DNA from: Dehalococcoidales bacterium | GTDB lineage: Bacteria > Chloroflexota > Dehalococcoidia > Dehalococcoidales > UBA5760 | Direction of reading: 5' to 3' | Assembly (NCBI GenBank): GCA_028716225.1 | Contig: JAQUQE010000014.1 | Span: 1 to 39,103 of the forward strand | Length of the DNA stretch: 39,103 nucleotides | Shown here: positions 13,121 through 20,422 of the stretch, piece after piece | Position numbering within the stretch: the stretch's first letter is position 1 | Layout of the letters: each line of letters starts with the position of its first letter | Program-made: the position numbers and the translations under genes | The notes under the pieces: generated by a model | Databases searched by the model: none | What the model saw: the letters and a program-made list of their open reading frames with translations, nothing else | What the model was told of the DNA's origin: nothing

Positions 13121-13761
13121 AATCCTGCACAAAGTGTCACCGCGAGTTATCCAGTGAGGCGTTTTATCCTGATAAGGCGCACAAGGACGGGCTACAATCC
13201 CAGTGTAAAGATTGTATAAAAGCCAACGTAATGGCTTACCGGCATACTGAGGCTGGATTGGTTGTGGCACGGGCAGCACGTAAAAAATATAGCTTGTCTG
13301 AGAAAGGTAAAGCCAGCAGCCTGAGATATAGAAAAACAAAGAAGTGTCGGGCAAAGTCAAATAAAGCGCTCAAAAAATGGAAAGGATCAGAGAAGGGTAG
13401 ATTGTGGCGGGAGCGATATGAAGCCAACGGGAGCATGAGAATATCACGGAAACGATATGACCAGACAACCAAAGGCAAGGCCGCTGTCGCAAGAAAGGGC
13501 AGTAAACGGCGAGCACAAAAGAAAATACTCGCGACTCTCACGGCTAAGGAATGGGCTGATATTAAAAAACAATATAAATACAAATGTGCCTATTGTGGCG
13601 AGAAAAAACCTTTAACAATGGATCATATTATCCCAATTAACAAAGGCGGGCATCATGTTAAAGAAAATATTATACCCGCCTGCCTGCGTTGTAATGCCAA
13701 GAAGGGGGACCGGCCAGTATTATTGCAACTATTAGCTTTGACGGAGGTGAAATGCCAGTAG
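13117..13761 (+). CDS. HNH endonuclease with N-terminal zinc finger and basic linker
   Basis: 214 residues. The N-terminus has a zinc finger (CTKCHRELSSEAFYPDKA, then CKDC). A long Lys/Arg-rich linker with repeated tyrosines occupies residues 45-140. The C-terminus is a full HNH: CAYCGEKKPLTMDHIIPINK, the Asn in ENIIPACLRC, and NAKKGD. This layout is typical of free-standing phage homing endonucleases that bind and cut a long DNA site. It may have spread itself into this position. Confidence 0.85.
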   Translation: MKSCTKCHRELSSEAFYPDKAHKDGLQSQCKDCIKANVMAYRHTEAGLVVARAARKKYSLSEKGKASSLRYRKTKKCRAKSNKALKKWKGSEKGRLWRERYEANGSMRISRKRYDQTTKGKAAVARKGSKRRAQKKILATLTAKEWADIKKQYKYKCAYCGEKKPLTMDHIIPINKGGHHVKENIIPACLRCNAKKGDRPVLLQLLALTEVKCQ

Positions 13762-14222
13762 GGTCATATTCCAATGCGTTACTTAAATTTGTTTTAGTTC
13801 ATTACGTGGAAATAATGCATGGGAAAATAACTCCGGCGGAGATGAGTGAATTTACAAAATCTGCGGGTAGAAAAAACCCTTTAGAGACAGCGATGATCTG
13901 GCGGGCGGACCTGGACCAGGCCATCCATTCCCTGTCACCGCGCGGGATCTGGGCCGAAGCCTGTAAGGACATGACGGATACCATGCTTTATCACCTGGGG
14001 CGCCTCGATAAGCGGGATGACAGCGGGCCGATCCCTTATCCACTGAGCACCATGCAGAGGGTCTTGGTTAACGACTGCATTTTGAAAGGTTGTGGGAAGG
14101 TCTGTAAACGCACGTGTGGTAAGAACGCCCCGGACGTTTGCTGGAACGAAAACATCATTACCCGCTTGAGGCACTTTTTGAACGGCGAAGGCCGGGACCA
14201 GGCCGGGAGATTCAAACGATAA
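13752..14222 (+). CDS. Hypothetical Cys-rich protein, 156 aa, possible late regulator
   Basis: Starts inside the end of the HNH gene (GGAGGTGAA precedes the ATG). Helical N-terminal half (ETAMIWRADLDQAIHSLS), then a Cys cluster CILKGCGKVCKRTC plus a later DVCW, and a helical end (IITRLRHFL). The zinc-like cluster and mid-genome position, after early and before late genes, recall Q-type antiterminators, but no family signature is present and this is only a suggestion. Confidence 0.6.
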   Translation: MPVGSYSNALLKFVLVHYVEIMHGKITPAEMSEFTKSAGRKNPLETAMIWRADLDQAIHSLSPRGIWAEACKDMTDTMLYHLGRLDKRDDSGPIPYPLSTMQRVLVNDCILKGCGKVCKRTCGKNAPDVCWNENIITRLRHFLNGEGRDQAGRFKR

Positions 14223-14239
14223 ACTGTTGGAGGTTAAAC

Positions 14240-14497
14240 ATGGATAAAGAATGGATGCCAGTAAAAGAACCAATTTGCGGTTACTGTAACTTTCAAATGA
14301 CAGGATGCGCTTGTGGGGAAAACACTGAACTCGGATGCCCCTATTTACAAGGTGCTAAAGATTGGCAACTCAAACTACTGGAACACATAGACCGGAAATA
14401 CCGATGCGGAATCAAAGAAGATATGGCCTGTGGATATATTATGATACCACCTGAAGAATTTCAGCAAATGAAATCTCAGTTGGAGAAAGAGAGATGA
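14240..14497 (+). CDS. Small zinc-ribbon-like protein, 85 aa
   Basis: GGAGG precedes ATG 14240. Cys cluster CGYCNFQMTGCACG, then CPYL, CGIKEDMAC. The C-terminal helix (PEEFQQMKSQLEKER) is charged. It opens a run of seven closely packed small genes. No family recognised. Confidence 0.6.
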   Translation: MDKEWMPVKEPICGYCNFQMTGCACGENTELGCPYLQGAKDWQLKLLEHIDRKYRCGIKEDMACGYIMIPPEEFQQMKSQLEKER

Positions 14498-14673
14498 AGA
14501 CACATAAAAGAGGCGATAACAAAGAAAATATAGCACCACAGCCTTATTGCGAGTTTATCTTGTGCGATAGATGGCCACATCCAAGAATAATCAGCACGCG
14601 TGATAACTCCAAAGTAACCTGTAAGAAGTGTCTCAAGATAATGTTCAAACAGGAGCAGAAAGATGGCAACTAA
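14494..14673 (+). CDS. Small basic zinc-binding protein, 59 aa
   Basis: ATGA overlap with the previous gene. Four Cys placed as YCEFILC and TCKKCLK form one probable zinc site, surrounded by basic residues. Nucleic-acid binding is likely. It ends 11 bases inside the next gene. Confidence 0.55.
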   Translation: MKTHKRGDNKENIAPQPYCEFILCDRWPHPRIISTRDNSKVTCKKCLKIMFKQEQKDGN

Positions 14674-14941
14674 AGATTGGCGAATATCTAATTGGGTAAA
14701 CCCTGTTGTTGTGGATGTTGATTCAACGGGCAATCCGAACGAAACTGATATTGCCATGCAGGAGACTTTTGAAGCCGGAGCCTCAGCCATGCACAAGGCC
14801 TCAGTAGATTACTTGGAAGGGAAATGTACTGAGCATTTATGTAATTCACCACTTGTTTTAGCTTGGATAGACGATGGAGAGGCGAGACCCTTACATCGCC
14901 GTGATTGCCCCATCTGTTATGCAGCATGGGAAGGAGAGTAA
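14663..14941 (+). CDS. Hypothetical protein, 92 aa
   Basis: Starts inside the preceding gene (AGGAGCAG before the ATG). The N-terminus is variable and acidic. A helical stretch (TFEAGASAMHKASVDYLEG) and a C-terminal zinc-like set (CTEHLC, then DCPICYAAW) follow. No family recognised. Confidence 0.55.
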   Translation: MATKDWRISNWVNPVVVDVDSTGNPNETDIAMQETFEAGASAMHKASVDYLEGKCTEHLCNSPLVLAWIDDGEARPLHRRDCPICYAAWEGE

Positions 14942-14944
14942 GAG

Positions 14945-15112
14945 ATGATTTGCCCGCTAAAACTAATCGCTTTTGAAGCTCGCCCAGTTAATAAAGAGGC
15001 AAGTACAGATTTTAGTTGTGACTCGGACTGTGCTTGGCATAATGAAATCTGGGGGCAATGTGCTATCGTAATGATCGCAACAGGTATATGGAAATTACTT
15101 GATAAATCATAG
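14945..15112 (+). CDS. Hypothetical protein, 55 aa
   Basis: ATG 14945, with AAGGAGAG at 14932-14939 placed about 5 bases before it. Acidic and Cys-containing (FSCDSDCAWHNEIWGQCA), with a C-terminal amphipathic helix. It belongs to the same small-gene run. Function unknown. Confidence 0.5.
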   Translation: MICPLKLIAFEARPVNKEASTDFSCDSDCAWHNEIWGQCAIVMIATGIWKLLDKS

Positions 15113-15125
15113 GAGAGTGTTAACA

Positions 15126-15593
15126 ATGGCTAATGAAAGACCGGAGTGGATTAACGTTGCTATGCAAGCTGTAGACTACCAAATAGACCGAGAGTTTGAC
15201 GCAGAACCTATTAAAACCATAGGCGAGATAGTTCTGCTTCTTAAACAGCAACCACAGGATAACAAGGTTGTATTGGATTTCGATGATAGCTATGATGTTT
15301 TCCGTCTGGTCAGCTATCGCGGATATTATAGGTTTTTATCTCTTGATTATGATTGCAGCACGAAATTCCAACGACCCTATAATACGGTATCCCAACTGTT
15401 GCGGTCTTTTGAAGGTGCTATAAATAGCGAGTTCGGGGGATATAAGGGCGGACAATTTAAGATGCACTCCAAAACAATAGTATTTGTTTCGCCTTACGGC
15501 ATGGCTTCACAAAGGATGCTTGTTGATATCAAAACAAAAGGCAAATTAACTACTATCTGCACTAAAATCCATGTGGAGGAAGACAATGGCTAA
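15126..15593 (+). CDS. Conserved-type phage protein, 154+ aa, unknown function
   Basis: ATG 15126 is preceded by AGGAGAG. The pattern VVLDFDDSYDVFRLVSYRG followed by GGYKGGQFKM is one I recall from uncharacterised proteins of several phages. Mixed alpha/beta, soluble, no membrane segment or zinc site. The end overlaps the next start by 8 bases. No function can be assigned. Confidence 0.65.
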   Translation: MANERPEWINVAMQAVDYQIDREFDAEPIKTIGEIVLLLKQQPQDNKVVLDFDDSYDVFRLVSYRGYYRFLSLDYDCSTKFQRPYNTVSQLLRSFEGAINSEFGGYKGGQFKMHSKTIVFVSPYGMASQRMLVDIKTKGKLTTICTKIHVEEDNG

Positions 15594-15786
15594 TGATAGG
15601 CTACTGAGTGAACAACTATTAAAACTTCTACAACTGATTCACTGTGAGGCTAAGGCAGCATATTGGGAACATCACACTCGTTGCGGTAGAGATTTTGATG
15701 AACATGATTGCGGACACTGTAATAATTATCAGCAGTGTAAGCGTTGCCACGAGATAACGCAATTATTCAAAGAGGTAACGCCATGA
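15586..15786 (+). CDS. Small Cys/His-rich protein, 66 aa
   Basis: GTGGAGGAA precedes the ATG. The N-terminal helix (LLSEQLLKLLQLIHCEAKAA) is followed by a compact metal-binding cluster (CGHCNNYQQCKRCHE plus upstream HHTRC and HDC). It shares its opening codons MAND/MANE with the neighbouring gene, which may reflect translation-start sequence rather than homology. Confidence 0.55.
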   Translation: MANDRLLSEQLLKLLQLIHCEAKAAYWEHHTRCGRDFDEHDCGHCNNYQQCKRCHEITQLFKEVTP

Positions 15787-16094
15787 CAGACGCACAGATT
15801 AATGAGACACTGGCGCAGGAATCTGGATTTACTGATTTTGAAATTAAACCCTGGAATGCTCTATTTGCGAGATATCCCGATGATAATATCAAGAGGGTTG
15901 TTCCCGATTTCCTCAATGACTTCAACGCCTGCTTGACGCATATTGCCCCCAAAATACCACAATTCACTATACGCAAGTGCGCCTCTGGCATGTTCGAAGT
16001 TATGATGTTTGGTTCTTTTGAAATATTCAGAAATGAACTGTTGTCCCGTGCCTTCTGCATGGCAGCTATTAAATACTTTGAAGGAGAAAAATAG
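15783..16094 (+). CDS. Hypothetical protein, 103 aa
   Basis: ATGA overlap with the previous stop and AGAGGT upstream. Alpha/beta with a helix-rich end (FRNELLSRAFCMAAIKYFEG). Resembles small phage proteins with a strand-strand-helix repeat. No family recognised. Confidence 0.6.
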   Translation: MTDAQINETLAQESGFTDFEIKPWNALFARYPDDNIKRVVPDFLNDFNACLTHIAPKIPQFTIRKCASGMFEVMMFGSFEIFRNELLSRAFCMAAIKYFEGEK

Positions 16095-16268
16095 ATGAAA
16101 ATACCTGTAATTTGTAACAACTGTGGCATTAAGTGGGTTCGGATAACCCAGCATCCGATGGCTGGTGGATTGGATGACATTGAGTACACAGATGATCTCC
16201 AATACAACTGCCCGAAGTGTGGAAGCAATGACTACAAACAACAGGAGGCCACCAATGACACAGTATAA
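16095..16268 (+). CDS. Zinc-ribbon protein, 57 aa
   Basis: AAGGAG precedes ATG 16095. A complete ribbon: CNNCGIKW, a 25-residue loop, then CPKCGSND. The tail is short and polar. Stand-alone zinc ribbons of this size usually bind nucleic acid or protein partners. It overlaps the next gene by 14 bases. Confidence 0.65.
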   Translation: MKIPVICNNCGIKWVRITQHPMAGGLDDIEYTDDLQYNCPKCGSNDYKQQEATNDTV

Positions 16269-16611
16269 CCATCGAATAGTACCGGATGGAGTAAGAGTAT
16301 CAAATCCCTACAAGGAAAAGGGCAAGAAATACGACGAGGGATTTTCTGATGGTGTGGCTATAATGATTGGTTACTCTATCCCCTGTCCTTCTGAATGGAC
16401 AGCAGAGGAAGCGGTAGAGATATTGAAGATTTCGAAAGACGATTGGAACGAGATAGTGCATTGGTATGTGTGGAATAAAGCATATGTGAGAGACGGGAAA
16501 TTTATAGAGGAGGATTTTGCCCCAATTCTCTCCATGCTAATCCATACTGCTCCTCTGAAGGGGCTGAGTAAAGAGGAGATACGAAAACTACATGAAACCA
16601 CGATTGCTTGA
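16255..16611 (+). CDS. Hypothetical protein, 118 aa
   Basis: ACAGGAGG precedes the ATG. Helical and acidic (SEWTAEEAVEILKISKDDW), with aromatic-rich HWYVWNKAY. The last 20 codons overlap the start of the second methyltransferase. No family recognised. Confidence 0.6.
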   Translation: MTQYNHRIVPDGVRVSNPYKEKGKKYDEGFSDGVAIMIGYSIPCPSEWTAEEAVEILKISKDDWNEIVHWYVWNKAYVRDGKFIEEDFAPILSMLIHTAPLKGLSKEEIRKLHETTIA

Positions 16612-17269
16612 TTTATTCTGCGGAGCCGGTGGCGCAGCAATGGGATATTACCGTGCTGGCTTTGAAGTGGTCGGCGTAGATATTAAACCGCAACCACATT
16701 ATCCCTTTGAGTTTCACCAGGCGGATGCCCTTACCTATCCGTTAGATGGGTTTGATGCTTACTATGCCAGTCCGCCATGCCAAAGGTTTTCGCAGGCTGT
16801 AAAGAAAAAACATAGAGACAACTACCCAAACTACTTAGGAATTATTAGAGATATATTGGGAAATACAGGTAAACCGTATGTAATTGAAAATGTCCCACTT
16901 GCACCTCTAATAAACTATTTTACATTGTGTGGTTCATCATTTGGGTTGCCTGTTAGAAGACATCGCAGATTTGAGAGCAACATCTTCATTCCAGTAATGC
17001 GTTGTTCACATACTGAATATCCACGTAAATATAACTGTGCATGGAATAGAACAACTAAATTGCGTGTGCTATCTATTAGTGGTGGTTATCAGCATGGCAT
17101 TACGTTAGATGAATACAAGCAAGCTATGGGAATTGATTGGGAAGTAACTACTAAAGAACTATCAGAGGCAATACCCCCAGCTTATACAGAATATATCGGT
17201 AAACAACTTATGAAGGCATTGTCTCTGCCAGTAGAGGAGATTAAGGCTTTGAAGGAGTTGAATCATTGA
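16592..17269 (+). CDS. Short DNA cytosine-5 methyltransferase
   Basis: 225 residues, starting inside the previous gene. Motifs I LLDLFCGAGGAAMGY, IV ASPPCQRFSQAV (catalytic Cys), VI VIENVPLAPL, VIII RRHRRFESN and X AIPPAYTEYIGKQL are all present, but the target-recognition region is very short. This compact form is common in phages. With the larger enzyme at 10867 it would give two specificities, or one may modify host genes. Activity is likely from motif integrity. Confidence 0.9.
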   Translation: MKPRLLDLFCGAGGAAMGYYRAGFEVVGVDIKPQPHYPFEFHQADALTYPLDGFDAYYASPPCQRFSQAVKKKHRDNYPNYLGIIRDILGNTGKPYVIENVPLAPLINYFTLCGSSFGLPVRRHRRFESNIFIPVMRCSHTEYPRKYNCAWNRTTKLRVLSISGGYQHGITLDEYKQAMGIDWEVTTKELSEAIPPAYTEYIGKQLMKALSLPVEEIKALKELNH

Positions 17270-17421
17270 CAACCGAAATCACCTCTTGGGTTATAGAATT
17301 TCCTTTTAAAGTCCGGTTAAAGGATGCCGAAGATATAGTTACCAGCATGGAGGAATTCATACAGAAGCGCTGCTTTAAGATAACCTCTGATTGGATATGG
17401 CGAAGGGGTTGCTCTCGGTGA
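17266..17421 (+). CDS. Possible small protein, 51 aa
   Basis: TTG start overlapping the methyltransferase stop, with GGAG at 17254-17257 and 8-base spacing. The peptide is alpha/beta (WVIEFPFKVRLKDAEDIV, then CFKITSDWIWRRG), like a small regulator. It is the last gene before the folded non-coding region. Moderate support only. Confidence 0.5.
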   Translation: MTTEITSWVIEFPFKVRLKDAEDIVTSMEEFIQKRCFKITSDWIWRRGCSR

Positions 17422-17444
17422 AGCTAACAAGGTCATCGTTATGA

Positions 17445-17542
17445 GTGTGTCAAGTCCGGGCGTTACGTTCATTTGACATACACAGAGTCGATGCGTTACA
17501 CTATCGTAGATTGGACTTCCTGTGAACGGGAGTCCCTTTTTT
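17445..17542 (+). ncRNA. Folded element 1 ending in an intrinsic terminator
   Basis: GTGTGTCAA (17445-17453) pairs with TTGACATACAC (17474-17484, 2-base bulge). CGAT/ATCG makes a second small hairpin. The final hairpin GGACTTCC/GGGAGTCC (17513-17520 with 17528-17535, one G-U) ends in six T (17537-17542). AAGTCC inside the first hairpin is also complementary to GGACTT of the terminator stem, so an antiterminating fold is possible. It may be a small RNA or an attenuator. Confidence 0.5.
17513..17542 (+). terminator. Intrinsic terminator of the early/middle operon
   Basis: An 8-bp stem with a 7-base loop TGTGAAC followed by CTTTTTT. It would close transcription from the small-gene cluster and the second methyltransferase. 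Confidence 0.85.
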
Positions 17543-17558
17543 ATTGCCCTTAATGGGA

Positions 17559-17656
17559 GCCTGCCTTTAGTGAGTGGATAATCCGCCTGGCCGAGCGGTG
17601 AGAAGCGAGCCACTTAATAAGAACAATGGTTAATTCAGCTAAAGGTGGGCTTTTTT
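17559..17656 (+). ncRNA. Folded element 2 ending in a U-tract
   Basis: A 12-bp closing stem GCCTGCCTTTAG (17559-17570) with CTAAAGGTGGGC (17639-17650), two G-U pairs, is followed by six T. Inside, AGTGG/CCACT and CCGC/GCGG make a nested two-part arm. Same size and same U-tract ending as the element just before it. Together they fill the gap before the packaging genes, a usual location for cos/pac signals or antitermination sites. Confidence 0.45.
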
Positions 17657-17659
17657 ATT

Positions 17660-17860
17660 ATGAACTTCACCGACTGTTTAACACCCCAATCCCTCATTAT
17701 CTGGACCCACTTATCTAAAACACTCCCGCCTCCAGGCTGTGATATCACTATTGATACCAAGATTGAATCTCTGCCGGAGATAGATCGGCTGATGCGGATA
17801 CCCACTAACTTCCTGCATGAAACTCCAATTAACGATAGCCCTCGTGTTCATCCTCATTGA
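17660..17860 (+). CDS. Doubtful small ORF, 66 aa
   Basis: An open frame from ATG 17660 directly after the U-tract, with no ribosome site. The peptide (ITIDTKIESLPEIDRLMRIP) has no recognisable features and overlaps another short frame. It may be non-coding; listed because this stretch otherwise holds no gene. Confidence 0.25.
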   Translation: MNFTDCLTPQSLIIWTHLSKTLPPPGCDITIDTKIESLPEIDRLMRIPTNFLHETPINDSPRVHPH

Positions 17861-17912
17861 TCTTTTCGCTGGAGCGGTCTTACGTCTTAATTCCTCGTGG
17901 TGGTTATTTTGA
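17817..17912 (+). CDS. Doubtful one-helix membrane peptide, 31 aa
   Basis: ATG 17817 opens a short frame encoding one hydrophobic segment (LTIALVFILIDLFAGAVL) with a charged N-terminus. No good ribosome site. Tiny membrane peptides just before terminase genes occur in other phages, but support here is weak. Confidence 0.3.
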   Translation: MKLQLTIALVFILIDLFAGAVLRLNSSWWLF

Positions 17913-17948
17913 ATTTAAACCATGACACCCCTGTGACGAAAAAATGAC

Positions 17949-18413
17949 ATGAAAACTAACTGGATAAAGATAAAACAGGCATATATTGAAGGCACGGAAA
18001 CCCAAGAGGAATTGGCTGATAAGTTCAAGGTCAATTTCGGAACGCTCCGCAACCGGGCATCTAAAGAGAACTGGACCGAGCAGCGTAAGTTATTCACTCA
18101 TAAGGTAGACACCCTCCGCACCGAGCAGAAGTCGATCATCATGGCCGGGGAAAGCGTAGAGTTTGATTCCGAGTGTTTAAAGGCTGCTCGGGCTGGCCTT
18201 GCCCTGGTTAATAAGGAACTCGGTAATCTGTTGAAAGAGGCCCCGGAAGGGTTATCAGGTGAGGACCTTATGAAGTGGATATTCGGTCGCAACGATGCCA
18301 TCACCAAGTACGGTAAGGCACTCAATGATTATCAGAAAGCTGGCCGGCTGGCCTTTGGTGAAAATCCCGAGCCGGATAAACCCGTCACGATAAACGTGAA
18401 GTATGATAAATGA
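17949..18413 (+). CDS. terS: Terminase small subunit
   Basis: 154 residues. The N-terminus is a helix-turn-helix typical of small terminases (KQAYIEGTETQEELADKFKV, then GTLRNRASKENW). The central part is helical and should oligomerise (LALVNKELGNLLKEAPEG). The C-terminus binds the large subunit in known systems. It overlaps the large subunit gene by 11 bases, the usual arrangement. It would recognise the packaging site, probably in the folded region just upstream. Confidence 0.85.
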   Translation: MKTNWIKIKQAYIEGTETQEELADKFKVNFGTLRNRASKENWTEQRKLFTHKVDTLRTEQKSIIMAGESVEFDSECLKAARAGLALVNKELGNLLKEAPEGLSGEDLMKWIFGRNDAITKYGKALNDYQKAGRLAFGENPEPDKPVTINVKYDK

Positions 18414-19686
18414 TTGCACGGTCACGCTCCGCAGGCCGCACGATAAACAACTGGCGATCATCAACTCAAAGGCCAAGCGCAAGATAATCCGTGCTGGCCG
18501 GCGCTCAGGTAAAACGGTAGTCTGTTCCCAGATCGCAGTCAAAGGGTTTCTGGACGGTCAACGGATACTCTATGCCACACCCACCCAAGAGCAGGTGGAT
18601 ACGTTCTGGTTCGAGGTCAAAAGGGCGTTAGCCGAGCCGATTGACGCCGGGATTTACGTCAAGAATGAAACCCTGCACACAATCGAGCTCCCCGGCACCA
18701 AGCAAAGGATACGGGCTAAAACGGCATGGAACAGTGACACTTTAAGGGGAGATTTTTGTAACCTCTTAATCCTCGATGAATACCAGCTTATGAATGAGGA
18801 GGCCTGGGAAGTGGTGGGTGCCCCGATGCTCTTAGACAATAACGGTGACGCTATCTTTATTTACACTCCGCCCTCATTGCATTCAAGGTCAGTCACTAAG
18901 GCCCGGGATCCTCGCCACGCAGCCAAGCTCTACAAGGCGGCGGAGGCCAAGCAAAAGGAAGCAGAGAAAAGTGGGACAGTCCCACGCTGGGAGGTATTTC
19001 ATTTCACTTCACTTGATAACCCCGTCCTGTCAAAAGATGCCCTCGACGAAATAGCCTCCGATATGTCCGCGATCTCTTATAGACAAGAGATTTTAGCAGA
19101 GGATCTTGAGGACGTACCGGGGGCGCTGTGGACACACGCACTCTTAGACCGGACGCGAAAGCAACTGAGCGAAGTCCCGGCATTGACCCGTGTGGTGATT
19201 GGTTGTGACCCCCCAGGCGGCGCTACGGAGTGCGGCATCGTAACGGCGGGCACCTCCAAGATAGACGGCGTGCTGCATGGGTACGTGCTATTCGACAACT
19301 CTTTAAGGACAACTCCTGACCTATGGGCCGGGGAGATTCTGAAAGCATATAACTTCGCCGGCGCTGACAGGGTGATCGGCGAAAAGAACTATGGCGGAGA
19401 CATGGTACAGAACACCATCGAACAGGCCGCCAAATCACGCAGTATGACGGTATCTTATAAAGATGTCCAGGCCACAAGGGGCAAAGCAGTCCGCGCCGAG
19501 CCGGTAGTCGCCCTCTTTGAGCAGGACAGGTGTCATATCGTGGGTGATCTACCTCTCTTAGAAGAGGAGCTCTGCGGCTGGATACCCGGCGAAACAAAGG
19601 AAAGCCCCAACCGTTTAGACGCTATGGTATGGGCCATAACTGAGTTAATGATTACGGGTAAAGACCCGTCTATAAGGTGGATTTAA
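18403..19686 (+). CDS. terL: Terminase large subunit
   Basis: 427 residues. ATPase: Walker A RAGRRSGKT (residues about 30-38), Walker B LLILDEYQ. Nuclease: VVIGCDPPGG and VIGEKNYGGDMV, then a final Asp-rich segment (RLDAMVWAITEL). The motor packages DNA into the prohead through the portal. The starting ATG lies inside the small subunit gene. Everything expected for an active terminase is present. Headful or cos packaging cannot be told from the sequence. Confidence 0.97.
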   Translation: MINDCTVTLRRPHDKQLAIINSKAKRKIIRAGRRSGKTVVCSQIAVKGFLDGQRILYATPTQEQVDTFWFEVKRALAEPIDAGIYVKNETLHTIELPGTKQRIRAKTAWNSDTLRGDFCNLLILDEYQLMNEEAWEVVGAPMLLDNNGDAIFIYTPPSLHSRSVTKARDPRHAAKLYKAAEAKQKEAEKSGTVPRWEVFHFTSLDNPVLSKDALDEIASDMSAISYRQEILAEDLEDVPGALWTHALLDRTRKQLSEVPALTRVVIGCDPPGGATECGIVTAGTSKIDGVLHGYVLFDNSLRTTPDLWAGEILKAYNFAGADRVIGEKNYGGDMVQNTIEQAAKSRSMTVSYKDVQATRGKAVRAEPVVALFEQDRCHIVGDLPLLEEELCGWIPGETKESPNRLDAMVWAITELMITGKDPSIRWI

Positions 19687-19688
19687 AA

Positions 19689-19925
19689 ATGAGAATTTGC
19701 AATCATCCTGAACTTCGGCCCTCTGATTGGAACCAACCAAAGCCAGAACCGTGTGAAATGATAGGATGCTGTGAAGATAATCAAGTTTGCCCTGTCTGCG
19801 GCTGGGGATTTGGTTCATGGCCTTGCCGATGCACAAAGAACATCTCTGATATCACGCATCAATCATTGCTGGCTACCAGTTTGAATCTTCATTCAGGTAT
19901 CTGGGCATCGTTGGCGGTGAAATAA
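19689..19925 (+). CDS. Small zinc-binding protein, 78 aa
   Basis: ATG 19689 is just after the terminase stop. Cys arrangement MRICNHPE, CEMIGCCEDNQVCPVCGWG and CRC, giving one or two zinc sites, followed by a Leu/Ser-rich tail. Its position between terminase and portal is unusual for a metal-binding protein; function unknown. Stop overlaps the next ATG. Confidence 0.6.
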   Translation: MRICNHPELRPSDWNQPKPEPCEMIGCCEDNQVCPVCGWGFGSWPCRCTKNISDITHQSLLATSLNLHSGIWASLAVK

Positions 19926-20218
19926 TGCCGACTAAAGACCCAATCAAAAAGGCCAAAGCCAACCGGGAGAGGCAGGCAAGATTCCGGGCTAAGAAAAAGG
20001 GCGTTACCGTAGCTGACACTAAGGCTGACGTAACACCCTCAGCACCGCCAAAACCGCAGGGCGTTACATCCCCGGTAACCCAGGCCGATTATGACGCGCT
20101 CCCGCCCTCTTTAAAGTTTCAGGTGGAGGCCGGGACACGGTTACGCCAGACTTTACATGCACCATTGGAGATAAAGGAAAGACAGGAGATGGCGGTCAGA
20201 AGATTCAGGGGATATTAA
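19925..20218 (+). CDS. Basic low-complexity protein, 97 aa
   Basis: ATG overlaps the preceding stop (TAATG). The N-terminus is strongly basic (KKAKANRERQARFRAKKKG), the middle is Ala/Pro/Thr-rich and disordered, and the C-terminus is helical (LPPSLKFQVEAGTRLRQTL). DNA binding during packaging is plausible. No family recognised. Its end overlaps the minus-strand gene at 20205-20396 by 14 bases, tail to tail. Confidence 0.65.
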   Translation: MPTKDPIKKAKANRERQARFRAKKKGVTVADTKADVTPSAPPKPQGVTSPVTQADYDALPPSLKFQVEAGTRLRQTLHAPLEIKERQEMAVRRFRGY

Positions 20219-20396
20219 CTTTCGGTGTCCCGACTATTTTATAGTTTGGTTTGGCATCAGGGTTGCCGTTTATTACCTTATCTTCCCATGTCGGCAAAGG
20301 TAGATCAAGTTCCTTAATTATCAAATCCCGTAAATATTCGGACATTACTTGAGCATCTTCCTCAAGTTCACGTGTATCCCAATATTTATTATCCAT
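20205..20396 (-). CDS. Moron-like minus-strand small gene, 63 aa
   Basis: This frame runs against the late operon in the only sizeable gap between terminase and portal. The peptide is acidic and protein-like (WDTRELEEDAQVMSEYLRDL, then PTWEDKVINGNPDAKP). An extended -10 promoter (TGATAAAAT on the minus strand) lies so close that transcription would start about at the ATG, suggesting a leaderless message; AAGG is only 1 base from the ATG. It may be expressed from the prophage. No family recognised. Confidence 0.5.
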   Translation of the reverse strand: MDNKYWDTRELEEDAQVMSEYLRDLIIKELDLPLPTWEDKVINGNPDAKPNYKIVGTPKVNIP

Positions 20397-20401
20397 ACCT
20401 T

Positions 20402-20410
20402 ATTTTATCA
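20402..20410 (-). promoter_or_regulatory. Extended -10 promoter for the minus-strand gene
   Basis: Minus-strand TGATAAAAT is a TGn extended -10 with one mismatch to TATAAT. Only 5 bases separate it from the ATG at 20396. No convincing -35 was seen. Confidence 0.4.
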
Positions 20411-20422
20411 CAAGGATAACAC

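Noticed and set aside
12860-13360. Minus-strand 166-codon frame
   Set aside because: Crosses three good plus-strand genes with ribosome sites and zinc motifs; no supporting start signal.
17581-17640. tRNA-Leu/Ser-like start GCCTGGCCGAGCGGT
   Set aside because: The following bases do not form anticodon or T arms, and the segment pairs better within folded element 2.
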